A DNA stretch of 64,000 nt from an uncultured bacterium (GCA_903832635.1 CAILCF010000005.1:1-64000); one strand, 5' to 3'. Shown: positions 9,647-19,612, counted from the stretch's first letter. Numbers and translations are program-made. Notes: generated from the letters alone by a model not told the origin.

Positions 9647-12600
9647 TTAAATAGTACCATCAATCAGGTCTTGTTCAAACGCTAAAATACCTTTATAAGT
9701 CGGTTCGTATGCTGATACATCAGGTAGGTCAAGATTAAGAATATGAGTCCAAACCACATTGATTAATTTCGAAAAACGTTCTAATTCGTCTGAATCGTAT
9801 TCTACATCAAGAGAAATGATTTCCCCTGACATCGTTGGTTCAATGAAACTTATTGTACCGGAATTATTCTGATATTTATGATAATCCCGCGAATTTTCTA
9901 CCATTAATTTATAAAACAATAACTGCTGTTTATATTTGTGTAATTTGATTTTTTCGTATTCAGTTTTCCCAATCCAATTTCGTACCGGTTTCCCGGTTTT
10001 ATAGTCAGTAATAGACATCGTATTATTTATCATATCGATATCGGTCATATCTAATTTTCCTGTCAAATGGGCATCACCAACAATTGAATGCTGATTACTA
10101 AAATTTATCTCTGTTTGCTGAGTAACCTTGAACGTTCCATACATTTTTTCAAAGAAAATTTGTAATGCATCACTACCCTTTTGCAAATAGTTAGAGTAGT
10201 CATCTTTTTTCATATTCTGGTTTTTCAGATTTTTTTCAAATATAGAAATTATATCCTCGATTGCCATTTTTTTATTTGTTGATGCCAAATGGGTATGGGT
10301 GCTTTGAAGTGTGTCATGGATTGCTGTTCCAAATGCCGCATTCGGGCTTTTAGCGGAAGGAAAATGAAGCAAATTCTGCATCAAAAAAGTTGCAGGCCCA
10401 CCACGCGATACATCCAAGAAATTATGTAAATGAGTGATACTCAGATTATAGTTTTCAAGATCGGATCTTAATAATTTGTTTAGTTCACCACTTATCGGGT
10501 TGATTAATGGCTGATACCATGCCAATTCAGTCGATTCAATTAATTGGGTAAGGTCATCAGGTTCATCAATTTTTTGTATTGGCCATTTTGAATCAACCAA
10601 AAACGCTGCACGGAGAGTTTCTTTGCCACTATCGTTCGTTAAGCTGTAGCTGATATTCAAACTCCTTTTTGCCCTGGTAATTGCTACATAAAATAATCGT
10701 AGCCTCTCATCCTCAGTTTCCCCTGCTGGTGCAATTTGTAAGTTTTCAGGATAGCTAATCAGGCGATTTCGAGTGCGAGCGTGCTGACCCCATACGTTAT
10801 CAACCGCATTCGTGACATAAACCGTATCAAACTCCAACCCCTTTGATTTATGAGCCGTCATAATGTTTACGGCATCATCAGTTTGAACCGCACGTCGAAT
10901 AACACTGATTGTACTGCCGATTTTTCGATTCAATTCGATAAAATCAATAAATGTTGTTAAAGTTGGGGTTTGGTTTGGCTGATAATCACGCAACTTGGCA
11001 CGGATTGTCCTTAATGACTCAAGATACAGCAAGTATTCACCCGCATTTTTATCTAATTTATCCGTAGAAAAATAGTATTCGAAAATCGGGCTTTTAAACT
11101 TTTTGTCCTTTTCCTTTAGCAAAGAATCCGGTTTGCCGATAATTATATCCAACATATGTTCCAGTGGTGTGTCGTTTATTTGCGATGCAGTTGTAATCAT
11201 CCAATTATAAATTGGAATAAAAATGGGTGTTTTTGCCATTATTTCCAGCCAAAGCTGATGAGTACCATAGGCTTTCAGGCTTAGATCCCAGATTTCAGAT
11301 GGCTGGATTCCCCATGATTTATGAGCTAAAATCTGGGGCAGATTTGCATTGACATCAGATTGATTCCCCTTTGATATGTCAATCAACAATCGCGACAACT
11401 GCTGTAAAAATTTAATAAGGGTTACATCAAGGACGTTATCACGTCTTTCGTAATTTACTGGTATATTAGCATGCGAAAAATAAGGAAGTAACGAGTTAAT
11501 CTCGCTATGGCGTCTGGAAAATACGGCAATATCGCCCGGTTTTTCACCCGATTCTATTCGTTTTTTTATATCATTGACGATATATTGACGTTCGTCGGCA
11601 ATCGTCTTAGCTTCGTGAATTTTTGTGTGATTATTATCTTTGTTGTTCGCAGAAAGTTGTTTGTCAATATCCGAAAAACTGTTTTCAAGTCTTTCCTTGC
11701 CCTGAATAATTATATCTCGGCTTCCACTTAAAATATCTGGTGTACTGCGATAATTTTCAGTTAACGTGATATGAACTGATTTGGGATAATTTGTACGAAA
11801 ATTAATTATATTACTTACATCTGCACCCTGGAAACTGTAAATTGCCTGGTCATCATCACCGACGACCATTATATTCGGGGTGTCACCTTGAACCGGATTA
11901 TTTGTTAAATTATGTAGTATTCGCATCTGTGCCATATTTGTGTCTTGGAATTCATCAACCATGATATATTGGTATTTTTCCTGCAGGTTGAATCGAAGGT
12001 CATTAAAAACTCCCATGGCATGAACAACGCGTAAAATCATATCATCATAATCATAAAGTGCAGATTTTTGCATGTTTGTTAAGTATTTTTCGTAAACAAA
12101 ACTCAGGGCGCGAAGTTTAACCTGGCGTTCGCGAGTTTTTAGGATAAAATCACCTTTTTCATTCTTTTTGAACCAAATGTTTCGCCAGGCTGTTATCGGT
12201 TTTGTAGAATTTTCAGCTTCTGAATCTTTTATTGCGGATTCCAGAGAGTCTGCTAATATCTGCGACAATGGTGTTATTGTCGGCAAAATTGTTTGACTAC
12301 TGCTTCGACGGATTGAGCCGATATGTTTTTTTATTTGGGTTGCAGTTTGTTTGGAAATTCGGCTTGCAAATACCGGTGATAGTAATTGCTCGGTTTTTTC
12401 GATGACTGCGTTGTTCTCGTCCAGAATTGCAAGTAATTCATCATTTGTCAGACCGCTTTTTTTAAGTTCGGAAATAGCAATTAAGCTGTCAGATAAATGT
12501 GTGTATTCGTCATTTAATTTGCTGGCAAGTGGGTTGTTGTAGTTTAGTTGTTTAAATATTTCACTTATAATTTCGTAGCTACTGAGTTCGTCGGCAGGCA

Positions 12601-12934
12601 TAAAATGGGCGCCTTGATAGAAAAACTGTCCGTTTTGATTGATTACTTCAACACCAAAACTATGGAATGTATGGACAGCGACTTTATAGGCGTCTTTGCC
12701 GATGATTTCAGTCAGTCGCTGGCGCATTGCATTGGCTCCGCTATCGGTAAACGTTAAACAAAGAATATTTTCCGGCAAAGTATCGGTTTTTTGCAAAATA
12801 TTGGCAGTACGTACGCTTAAAAGTTCGGTTTTGCCCGTCCCCGGTCCGGCTATAACAATCACCGGCCCATCAATAATATCAACCGCTTTTTTTTGCGCTT
12901 CGTTAAGATAGGCATACCTCTTCGAAAAATCCAT
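9647..12934 (-). CDS. UvrD/PcrA-like helicase with C-terminal PD-(D/E)XK nuclease
   Basis: A 1095-residue superfamily I DNA helicase fused to a RecB-type nuclease, probably acting in double-strand-break or stalled-fork repair. Helicase motifs are Walker A AGPGTGKTE (about residue 30), motif II MVDEFQDTN, motif III VVGDDDQAIYSFQGA, motif V MTAHKSKGLEFDTVY and motif VI LFYVAITRAK. The last 200 residues carry the nuclease motifs GKLDMTD, ITDYKTGKP and QLLFYKLM. The architecture resembles AdnA/AddB-like enzymes. A TACAAT box ends 7 nt before the ATG, suggesting leaderless translation. No partner subunit is adjacent. Confidence 0.88.
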   Translation of the reverse strand: MDFSKRYAYLNEAQKKAVDIIDGPVIVIAGPGTGKTELLSVRTANILQKTDTLPENILCLTFTDSGANAMRQRLTEIIGKDAYKVAVHTFHSFGVEVINQNGQFFYQGAHFMPADELSSYEIISEIFKQLNYNNPLASKLNDEYTHLSDSLIAISELKKSGLTNDELLAILDENNAVIEKTEQLLSPVFASRISKQTATQIKKHIGSIRRSSSQTILPTITPLSQILADSLESAIKDSEAENSTKPITAWRNIWFKKNEKGDFILKTRERQVKLRALSFVYEKYLTNMQKSALYDYDDMILRVVHAMGVFNDLRFNLQEKYQYIMVDEFQDTNMAQMRILHNLTNNPVQGDTPNIMVVGDDDQAIYSFQGADVSNIINFRTNYPKSVHITLTENYRSTPDILSGSRDIIIQGKERLENSFSDIDKQLSANNKDNNHTKIHEAKTIADERQYIVNDIKKRIESGEKPGDIAVFSRRHSEINSLLPYFSHANIPVNYERRDNVLDVTLIKFLQQLSRLLIDISKGNQSDVNANLPQILAHKSWGIQPSEIWDLSLKAYGTHQLWLEIMAKTPIFIPIYNWMITTASQINDTPLEHMLDIIIGKPDSLLKEKDKKFKSPIFEYYFSTDKLDKNAGEYLLYLESLRTIRAKLRDYQPNQTPTLTTFIDFIELNRKIGSTISVIRRAVQTDDAVNIMTAHKSKGLEFDTVYVTNAVDNVWGQHARTRNRLISYPENLQIAPAGETEDERLRLFYVAITRAKRSLNISYSLTNDSGKETLRAAFLVDSKWPIQKIDEPDDLTQLIESTELAWYQPLINPISGELNKLLRSDLENYNLSITHLHNFLDVSRGGPATFLMQNLLHFPSAKSPNAAFGTAIHDTLQSTHTHLASTNKKMAIEDIISIFEKNLKNQNMKKDDYSNYLQKGSDALQIFFEKMYGTFKVTQQTEINFSNQHSIVGDAHLTGKLDMTDIDMINNTMSITDYKTGKPVRNWIGKTEYEKIKLHKYKQQLLFYKLMVENSRDYHKYQNNSGTISFIEPTMSGEIISLDVEYDSDELERFSKLINVVWTHILNLDLPDVSAYEPTYKGILAFEQDLIDGTI

Positions 12935-13349
12935 TACTTCTATTGTAGTTGATTAGATATAATTCTTCCATGTCTGTATCCTCCCCGTCATTGTAATAAA
13001 CGACAACCAACCTCGTTTCGCGTTTAAAATAACAGAAAATTATTCTTCGTATCCTGAGTAACTCGTCTGCGACTCAAACATACTCGGATAGCAATGAATA
13101 ATCATATGTTATTTTACGGCAACTCACCAGGTTATCTTATTATCACTATGACGTGAAGTCTACTGGAAATGCACGTTACGGGTGACGTTAGGTGGGGTCG
13201 CCCCTAAATTGTTTTATTGTAACCAATAAAAAATTTAAGGGGCAAACCGGACGGCAGGACCCGACAAAACTACGAAGAGAGTGGCAGTTTCGCGTGAACT
13301 TGGGGTTGGTGGACGGAGGAAAACGCACAAGGTGTTACAATAGAATTAT
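12935..13349. other. Gene-free stretch with repeat R2 and a long hairpin
   Basis: There are 415 bases between two divergent genes. It holds repeat copy R2 (12998-13091) and a long imperfect hairpin at 13201-13242, where a CCCCTAAATT arm pairs with an AATTTAAGGGG arm around a GTAACC loop. A GC-rich segment follows to about 13325. At the two ends lie TACAAT boxes for the flanking leaderless genes. I recognised no known RNA. The hairpin lacks a T tract on either strand, so it does not look like an ordinary terminator. Confidence 0.5.
12998..13091 (-). repeat. Dispersed repeat copy R2, inverted relative to R1
   Basis: On the minus strand this copy matches 22-121 in the same block order: 18 nt at 13091-13074, the GAGTTAC and CAGGATAC blocks at 13064-13049, and a 32-nt identical block at 13029-12998. 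The GC-rich perfect hairpin of R1 is replaced here by GTCGCAGAC. The two copies face each other about 12.9 kb apart. Confidence 0.7.
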
Positions 13350-13838
13350 ATGAGAGACAGGATGTATGATGAATTGGCGCTGGAGCGCTCGATAAAACAG
13401 TATTTTGGTGTTGATATCGATATCAGTCATGTTATTGTTTATAAAGTGCCGGTCAGTCGGACTGCATCTGCAACATTATTTCTGACTACTAAAAAACAAC
13501 TGCTGTTACATATTTCAGGACAATCAAAACTGTTGTTGGTTGACGTTAAGAAACTGGTCTCGCGTATGGGGTTAAAGGCTGATGTATATTTCCCTCCGCA
13601 GGGCCGACCAAACTATTTTGATGAAATAGGAATAAACAAATTTCACGAAGTTTTTCCTGGGCGAAAAAACATTACTGAATCAGACATTAATTTTTATCGA
13701 TTACTTGCGCCGTATAATCCAGCCCTGATACTAATCAGCGAAGTCAAAGACGGAAATATCTATCAATTTGACAGCGATTCCACGTCCGACTGGCGTCAGG
13801 CGGTCAAATTCGCTTATCGTCGTATCAGAACCAGTTAA
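13350..13838 (+). CDS. Conserved-looking hypothetical protein, 162 aa
   Basis: I do not recognise this protein. It has no signal peptide or membrane segment. It alternates predicted strands (HVIVYKVPVS, ATLFLTTKKQLLLHI, ALILISEV) with charged helices, consistent with a small soluble alpha/beta protein. The C-terminus is basic (FAYRRIRTS). A TACAAT box at 13336-13341 lies 8 nt before the ATG, so translation may be leaderless. ATG at 13362 is an alternative with a weak SD. It is convergent with the pilin gene, 13 bp away. Codon use looks like the neighbours, so it is likely a real gene. Confidence 0.7.
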   Translation: MRDRMYDELALERSIKQYFGVDIDISHVIVYKVPVSRTASATLFLTTKKQLLLHISGQSKLLLVDVKKLVSRMGLKADVYFPPQGRPNYFDEIGINKFHEVFPGRKNITESDINFYRLLAPYNPALILISEVKDGNIYQFDSDSTSDWRQAVKFAYRRIRTS

Positions 13839-13851
13839 TATGTTATTTCGA

Positions 13852-15792
13852 TTAATCTTTGACGCATCTTACAGGATTTGTGTTTGTTTTGGCGCTACTC
13901 TCTAGAGCTGATGTAGTCATATTAATATTCCACGCATAAGTAGTTTTATCGGTCCTCTGTTGACTAGATCTATATCCACCCCCACCACTAAAGGTATCAT
14001 GGTAATAGTATGGGGTGTGTAAGGCATAACCATTCCACATCCCTATTAGTTCATTAGGAGTCGGGGTACGTCCGCCAATCGCTTTACAATTATTTTGAGC
14101 AGGATAATTTTTCGGTTCTGTTCCAAAATCTACTCCAGGATTTGCCTGTGGGCTTACAAGATAATCACCACTTGCCTGAGGAGCGGAATTAACTGTATCG
14201 CTTGATTTATATCTTCGATATGTTCCATCATCAGCCCAGTATACCCAATTAGGAGCTCCACTCTGAGCACCCGGGTACCAATAATCTCGATAGTAATTTG
14301 TACTTCCAGCAACGTAACCGCTCCAACCTACGACAGGATTATAACAACGTGCAGATACATAATAAGTATAAGTATTTGGGGGTGTCACCATAGTCGTTGA
14401 GTTTGCATTCGTTGCTGAACCGTAGTCAGCGCCTTCCAAATACGTTGCACCTAAATATGTTTGCCCTACGTAATCAATTTGTGTGGCAGGGCCATTGCAA
14501 CTACCACTCCAACTAAAGCCGACTTGCGTTGCATAAACCCCATTATTCCAAACTGACGGGGTGTTAGCTGATATACCTGCAGCTGGGAAATTACCCGTAC
14601 AAGTAATTGTGCCGGTCATTGATATCGCAACAGGGTTGCTACCACCACCGGGACAACCTGAACCAGACCAACCACTAAAGTAATAATATGTGTTGGCCGA
14701 AGCCGAAATAACCGGGGCGTCCGGTGATGTCCCGCAATCATACCAATTATTGCCCCCACCTACCGAACCATTACCTGCGGAATTTACTGTTAAATAACAT
14801 GAAGGTGTCGCCACGTATGGGTTCGGGTTACCAGTTATTGATGATGTCCAACCACTATCGCCACCGGCGGCATTAAAACAGTGGGCCTGGACCACCAGGT
14901 TATAATGATGCCCATCATCCCAGGTAGAGGACGTAAATGATGTTGTTGCACTTGACACAGTAGCCCAACCGGAGTCATAACCACTTTCGGGGATAGTATA
15001 TTCGTAGCGATATTCAAGCGTGTTACCACCGGAACATGTAGCTCCTGGCCACGACCAAGTTGTGCTCGCAGAAGTTGTTAAAGTTGACGGAAATCCAATA
15101 GGCATAGCCACAGTTGCAAGTGCGGGGGTGGAAGTACAAGCCTTAGGACCATCCACCGTAATATTTTTATTTATTGCACCGCCACTACAGCCGACGCTAC
15201 CAGTCCAGCCTGTCTCTATCCAGAACTGATCGACTGACCCGCAGTCTATCGGAACCGATGTACCGGCAGAATATGAACCAGCACCTGTCGGTGTACAGTG
15301 GATACCGGTAAGTACTAACGGATAGTTCGGTGAAATTGAGTGATGGCGACTATCCAGCGGAATGATGGTCCCAGTGTTCTCTTCCTTGTATTTAAGCGTA
15401 TATGAGTTTCCACTGCCAAGGACGATATATCCGAACTGTGATGGCGAAGTCGGGTCCGTACATTGGACAGAGTTTGTTCCGGAAACTGCCGTTGGGGCCG
15501 TCAGCAGATTCGGATCAAGCCCCGGCAAGACTGTTGTTACAACCGTATTCGGAGTGACTGGTGATGCAATTGACGCACAACTGGGATACTCGCCATTTTT
15601 AGAGTAATATTTTTCAAGCGCTTCGGCGAGGGTGTTAATTTGTGATGAACGTTGGGTATTTCTGGCACCCTGTTGGATATTAGTGAATCCGACAATAGAA
15701 ATAGTCGCCAATATTGCGATAATAACTATAACTACCACCAATTCAATGATAGTGAAGCCGTTTCTATTTTTTATTTTAATCCCCTTACCCAC
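13852..15792 (-). CDS. Type IV pilin-like protein with Lcl-type C-terminal domain
   Basis: A secreted or pilus-associated protein of about 646 residues. The N-terminus carries a prepilin peptidase site, G^FTIIELVVVIVIIAILATIS, with Glu at position 5 of the mature chain. The pilin helix is followed by RNTQRSSQINTLAEALEKYY and NGEYPSC. The middle has beta-rich Ser/Thr/Gly repeats, including YYFSGWSGSGCPGG, similar to InlB B-repeats. The C-terminus has NCKAIGGRTPTPNEL and ends in VRCVKD, like DUF1566/Lcl domains. A TATAAT box (15821-15816) would start RNA after an upstream TTG, so I prefer GTG at 15792. It is probably an adhesive pilin. Confidence 0.8.
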   Translation of the reverse strand: MGKGIKIKNRNGFTIIELVVVIVIIAILATISIVGFTNIQQGARNTQRSSQINTLAEALEKYYSKNGEYPSCASIASPVTPNTVVTTVLPGLDPNLLTAPTAVSGTNSVQCTDPTSPSQFGYIVLGSGNSYTLKYKEENTGTIIPLDSRHHSISPNYPLVLTGIHCTPTGAGSYSAGTSVPIDCGSVDQFWIETGWTGSVGCSGGAINKNITVDGPKACTSTPALATVAMPIGFPSTLTTSASTTWSWPGATCSGGNTLEYRYEYTIPESGYDSGWATVSSATTSFTSSTWDDGHHYNLVVQAHCFNAAGGDSGWTSSITGNPNPYVATPSCYLTVNSAGNGSVGGGNNWYDCGTSPDAPVISASANTYYYFSGWSGSGCPGGGSNPVAISMTGTITCTGNFPAAGISANTPSVWNNGVYATQVGFSWSGSCNGPATQIDYVGQTYLGATYLEGADYGSATNANSTTMVTPPNTYTYYVSARCYNPVVGWSGYVAGSTNYYRDYWYPGAQSGAPNWVYWADDGTYRRYKSSDTVNSAPQASGDYLVSPQANPGVDFGTEPKNYPAQNNCKAIGGRTPTPNELIGMWNGYALHTPYYYHDTFSGGGGYRSSQQRTDKTTYAWNINMTTSALESSAKTNTNPVRCVKD

Positions 15793-15887
15793 AGTCTGTA
15801 TAATTCCTATTATCAATTATAATAACAAAGCAATCAACAGTGCTTCAGAACTATTTTATACTATTCAAATAAACATAACAATATTTA

Positions 15888-17837
15888 TTACGTTGGATAT
15901 TTGATCTGTACCAATCCAGAACCACCGTAACCACCGAGAGCAAAGTTAAGGGCTGCTCCACCGCCTGTGCCTGTATTCCCACCACCATTAGCACCGGAAG
16001 CATCTGGTAGCCTATAATTGTAGGTTACTTTCTCATAAACATAGTCAATATTAATGGTGGAAGTATTTGGACTGTTATTACTCGCATTATATATGGTAAC
16101 TCCATTGGCCCAACTATTCAGACAGGCTACCCATGATCCGGCATCACCAGTAACGGCCCAATGGGATTCTTTCTTTGCGCCGTATGTTCCGCTTACAAGG
16201 TCGGTGAAACTACCGCAATGTGTAAGCCAGTTAGCTTTGCCATAACTATTTTGGTTTACTACAATATCAGTGTAAAAATCAGTAATGATAGAGGTGCCTG
16301 GCAGAGCAAAGCCGAACCCATCCAACGACATATATGGACCATTAGCTTTAGTACTATTACTGGCTTGGTTGCTATCCCAGCCATTTAGGTATGCGCAAGT
16401 TGCGTTAGTGAACGATTGGTTAAAAGTGACCCCACCGCATTTATAAGTATCATCGGGGGTTGTTATGTTACCTGAACGGGTTTCTCCACCGGGAGCCCCA
16501 CCACCACCACCACCACTAACTACTCCCTGGAACGAAGACTGTGCACCGGCACCACCCCATGCACCACTAATTGCAGTGCTGGGATTGCCACCAGCACCAA
16601 CACTAGCTTGATAACTACCAACACTTAGAGGAGAAAATGCACCGCTAGTATTCCATGATGCATTGCCACCAGCCCCACCAGCTCCACCACCACCGCCGCC
16701 TAGAACGCTAGCACTCATATTTTGTTGTATCGTAGCAGCAGGGACGTTTAAGTAACCAGTATTGTAAAATGTCTGATAAGTCCAGCCCCCACTATATGAA
16801 ACCGTTCCTCCGGTTATGGAAGGCCTAGAGTAGCTCTTTGAGCTATTTGAATCGACTACTGTCCAATCACTAAATGTGGGAGCCGCGTTGTAACATTGAG
16901 CTTGAACAGTTACGAGGTAAGTTATTCCTTCGGTATAAGTCGTAAAGATCAATGATGGAGTTGTAGTTATAACTCCAAGAGGGGTCTGATCAACACCGTT
17001 GAGAAAATAGTGGTATTGGTACTGAATCGTACTGGTTCCACAGTCGATTGCACCCCAAGTCCATGTAGTTTGTCCGTAGCTTGGTGAGTTTACGTTCATA
17101 GTCACTAATGGCGTAGCCGGAGTCGTAAGGGGGATAGGTGTAAAGTGAGCCGTACATGTCTTTGGTCCGTCCATATAAATACTGGGATTAGTAATATTCC
17201 AATTGCAGCCGCTACCTGCGCTACCGTCCCATCCGGAATTTCCAGGTAGTGGTTTATCAATCGGTCTAAGTTGGCAGAATGGTAGGGTGGGTGAAGCCAA
17301 TATAGGCTGGGTTGTTAAGGCCGGAATAGAACCACCCCCGCTAACGCTACCACCACATAAAGCCGTGTCGGCGACAAGATTTAAGTTGTAATTTGGTGTG
17401 TTTGCGTGATGACGACTATCGAGGATTGGGGCATTAGCACTACCCTCTTCCCTGTACTGAAGAGAATAATTGTTTGTACCATACAGATACCCAAAATGAA
17501 TAGTATCTCCGGCTATAGGAGCCGAACATTGAAAAGAGTTTGTTCCAGCAGAAACCGTTGGTGCGGTTAAGTTGTTCGGGTCTAATCCCGGCAAAACTGT
17601 CGATACGACTAAGGCCGAACTTTGAGTCATTTGAGTACAATTGGGGTACTCGCCGTTTTTCATAAAATATTTTTCCAAAGATTCGGCAATCGTGTTCATT
17701 TGCGATGAGCGTTGAGTATTCCTCGCACTTTGTTGGATACCGGTAAAACCGACGATTGAAATAGTCGCCAAGATTGCAATAATAACAATCACTACCACAA
17801 GTTCGATTATTGTGAAGCCGGCCGAGGGCTTTTTCAT
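15888..17837 (-). CDS. Type IV pilin-like protein with glycine-rich C-terminus
   Basis: A 649-residue paralogue of the preceding pilin-like protein. The leader MKKPSAG is followed by FTIIELVVVIVIIAILATIS and the same RNTQRSSQMNTIAESLEKYF and NGEYPNC blocks. The C-terminal half differs. It has a GGWTYQTFYNTGYLNV strand followed by GGGGGGAGG segments and ends in GGSGLVQIKYPT, which matches the glycine-rich modules of the 5168-8218 protein. Cysteine pairs in the middle may form disulfides outside the cell. The ATG is 4 nt after the stop of the small membrane gene, so the two are probably co-transcribed. It likely forms a minor pilin or adhesin tip. Confidence 0.82.
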   Translation of the reverse strand: MKKPSAGFTIIELVVVIVIIAILATISIVGFTGIQQSARNTQRSSQMNTIAESLEKYFMKNGEYPNCTQMTQSSALVVSTVLPGLDPNNLTAPTVSAGTNSFQCSAPIAGDTIHFGYLYGTNNYSLQYREEGSANAPILDSRHHANTPNYNLNLVADTALCGGSVSGGGSIPALTTQPILASPTLPFCQLRPIDKPLPGNSGWDGSAGSGCNWNITNPSIYMDGPKTCTAHFTPIPLTTPATPLVTMNVNSPSYGQTTWTWGAIDCGTSTIQYQYHYFLNGVDQTPLGVITTTPSLIFTTYTEGITYLVTVQAQCYNAAPTFSDWTVVDSNSSKSYSRPSITGGTVSYSGGWTYQTFYNTGYLNVPAATIQQNMSASVLGGGGGGAGGAGGNASWNTSGAFSPLSVGSYQASVGAGGNPSTAISGAWGGAGAQSSFQGVVSGGGGGGAPGGETRSGNITTPDDTYKCGGVTFNQSFTNATCAYLNGWDSNQASNSTKANGPYMSLDGFGFALPGTSIITDFYTDIVVNQNSYGKANWLTHCGSFTDLVSGTYGAKKESHWAVTGDAGSWVACLNSWANGVTIYNASNNSPNTSTINIDYVYEKVTYNYRLPDASGANGGGNTGTGGGAALNFALGGYGGSGLVQIKYPT

Positions 17838-17841
17838 TTGA

Positions 17842-18180
17842 TTAATAACCCTTACATGCAGACTTTACGCCTGCCAAGCATTGCTGGGCAGCGACATCAA
17901 CCTGAGCGTTTGTATTGGCGTCTGATTTTGGCTCCTCTTTAAGCTTTTCTTTGGCCTGGGACAATAATAACTTTCTTTCGGTTGTATTGCCGGCCATTCT
18001 GGCCGCTTCCGCCTCTTTTCTTAGAGTGTCTGCTGATTTATTAGTTGTAGGTAAACTGGTTTTTACCGAATTATTTTTGTTATTATTTGAATTGATAATC
18101 ATTATAGTTGCCGTTGTTGCGATGGCAATAACTAATACTGCAACGATTGCCAAAATAATCGTTTTTCTATTTTTAATCAT
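17842..18180 (-). CDS. Small single-pass membrane protein in pilin operon
   Basis: Unrecognised family, 112 residues. The start at 18180 follows an AGGGG SD and gives MIKNRKTIILAIVAVLVIA, a signal-anchor helix. After that come an Asn/Ser-rich linker, a charged helix (RKEAEAARMAGNTTERKLLLSQAKEKL) and a C-terminal pair of cysteines in QQCLAGVKSACKGY. A longer reading from 18234 is possible but puts charged residues before the helix without an SD. It lies directly upstream of the glycine-rich pilin, so a pilus assembly or accessory role is inferred only from position. Confidence 0.7.
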   Translation of the reverse strand: MIKNRKTIILAIVAVLVIAIATTATIMIINSNNNKNNSVKTSLPTTNKSADTLRKEAEAARMAGNTTERKLLLSQAKEKLKEEPKSDANTNAQVDVAAQQCLAGVKSACKGY

Positions 18181-18269
18181 AACCCCTACATCCATCTGAT
18201 ATTTCCCTTGTCTACAGGGTATTATAGCAAGCATATGCAGGATAATGCAAGAACAAATATATTAAAACT

Positions 18270-19589
18270 CTAATTTCTGATTTCCAAGATAACCAAGTGT
18301 TCTATATGTGGGGTTCTGGGGAAAAAGTTGTAGCCCCGATGGTACAAAATACCGTATTTTTCAGATAAAATTGCTACATCTCGGGCTTGGGTTACTGGGT
18401 TGCATGATAAGTATATAATTCTTTCGGGAGATTCGGCTAACAATTTTTCAACAACATCCTTATGCAATCCGGCTCTTGGAGGGTCGACGATAATCGTTGA
18501 ATTGCTATTAATATAATCAAGAGCATTTTCGCTTGAAGCTAAAAGCAACCTGACGCTCTTTTTGGTTTTCAAGTTTTGAATATTTTGCCTTGCTTCGGCA
18601 ACAGCATTTTCGTTGATTTCAATCAATGTTACATCATCTGAACCGATAGTAAGGCCAATCGTCCCAACTCCGCTATACATATCAACCAATGGTTTTCCCT
18701 TTTTAACCCACTTTTTCATATCCGTTAGAGCCTGGGTATATACAGGAATATTAATCTGAAAAAAACCGTCAATCGTATAGATAAATTGAGTATCAAAAAT
18801 CGTATCGGTCAAATGAGTTGTTCCCCACTCTTGTAACTTTTTATTTATCACACTGGCTGGACTTAGAGGATTCGAGAAGATTAGTTCGAACCCAATCATA
18901 TTGGCTGATGTTTTCAAAAATTCTAAATCAGATTTGGTCAGCAAAGCAAAATTTTGTTCTTTGACATACAGTTGCATAGCGACGTTACCCGATTCGTTAC
19001 ACCTAATAATGACAGTTTTTAACATAAAAGCATGAATATTCAATTTAGTACGCAACAAATCACGCAAAGCAAGAGCCGCTTTATTAATGTTCGGATTTGC
19101 CAAACTTGTTCCATTTACCGGCATCTTTCCGTGGCTACCGCGTCTAAAAAAGGCCAAATCTAGCAGCTCGGTGTTTTTGTTCCAATACCAACTGAATTCG
19201 ATTTTATTTCGATATTCATATTGTTGATTATCAGTAAATACACTTATTGGTTCGGGTAAAACAATATCATGAAGCTCAAAAGCCTCTTCAATAAGCGCAG
19301 ATTTAAAATGTTGCTCGCTGTCAAAATCCATAATTTGCCAGGGGCTGGTTGATAGATAACTCTCCGGGTCGCGAGGTTCGATACGATTTTTGCTCGGTTC
19401 GATAACCTTAAAGACGAAACCTTCGGCCATCTTTGATCTTTTCTTGGTCAATTGGACTTCGACCAGTTCCCCTGGTAACCCGCCCCAAACAAATAACTTC
19501 CGACCATTTTCTTCGGTCGCAATCGTTTGTCCACCGCCAACTATTTTTTCTAGTCTGACTGTGATTATCGGCAAAGTCTTTTTTATCAC
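18270..19589 (-). CDS. 23S rRNA/tRNA (uracil-5)-methyltransferase, TrmA/RlmD family
   Basis: Transfers a methyl group from SAM to C5 of uridine in RNA. The N-terminal TRAM-like beta domain (about residues 1-60) has VWGGLPGELVEVQL. The SAM fold shows VDMYSGVGTIGL, TLIEINENAVAEA, IIVDPPRAGL and the catalytic cysteine in IIYLSCNP. The C-terminal base Glu is in TPHIEHLVILE. The Cys4 iron-sulfur motif found in some RlmD enzymes is absent. The 439-residue length is normal. The start is GTG, 6 nt after a TATACT box. RlmD, RlmCD and TrmA cannot be separated by eye. Confidence 0.88.
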   Translation of the reverse strand: MIKKTLPIITVRLEKIVGGGQTIATEENGRKLFVWGGLPGELVEVQLTKKRSKMAEGFVFKVIEPSKNRIEPRDPESYLSTSPWQIMDFDSEQHFKSALIEEAFELHDIVLPEPISVFTDNQQYEYRNKIEFSWYWNKNTELLDLAFFRRGSHGKMPVNGTSLANPNINKAALALRDLLRTKLNIHAFMLKTVIIRCNESGNVAMQLYVKEQNFALLTKSDLEFLKTSANMIGFELIFSNPLSPASVINKKLQEWGTTHLTDTIFDTQFIYTIDGFFQINIPVYTQALTDMKKWVKKGKPLVDMYSGVGTIGLTIGSDDVTLIEINENAVAEARQNIQNLKTKKSVRLLLASSENALDYINSNSTIIVDPPRAGLHKDVVEKLLAESPERIIYLSCNPVTQARDVAILSEKYGILYHRGYNFFPRTPHIEHLVILEIRN

Positions 19590-19612
19590 CTATTCAGTAT
19601 AACTTAACACTA

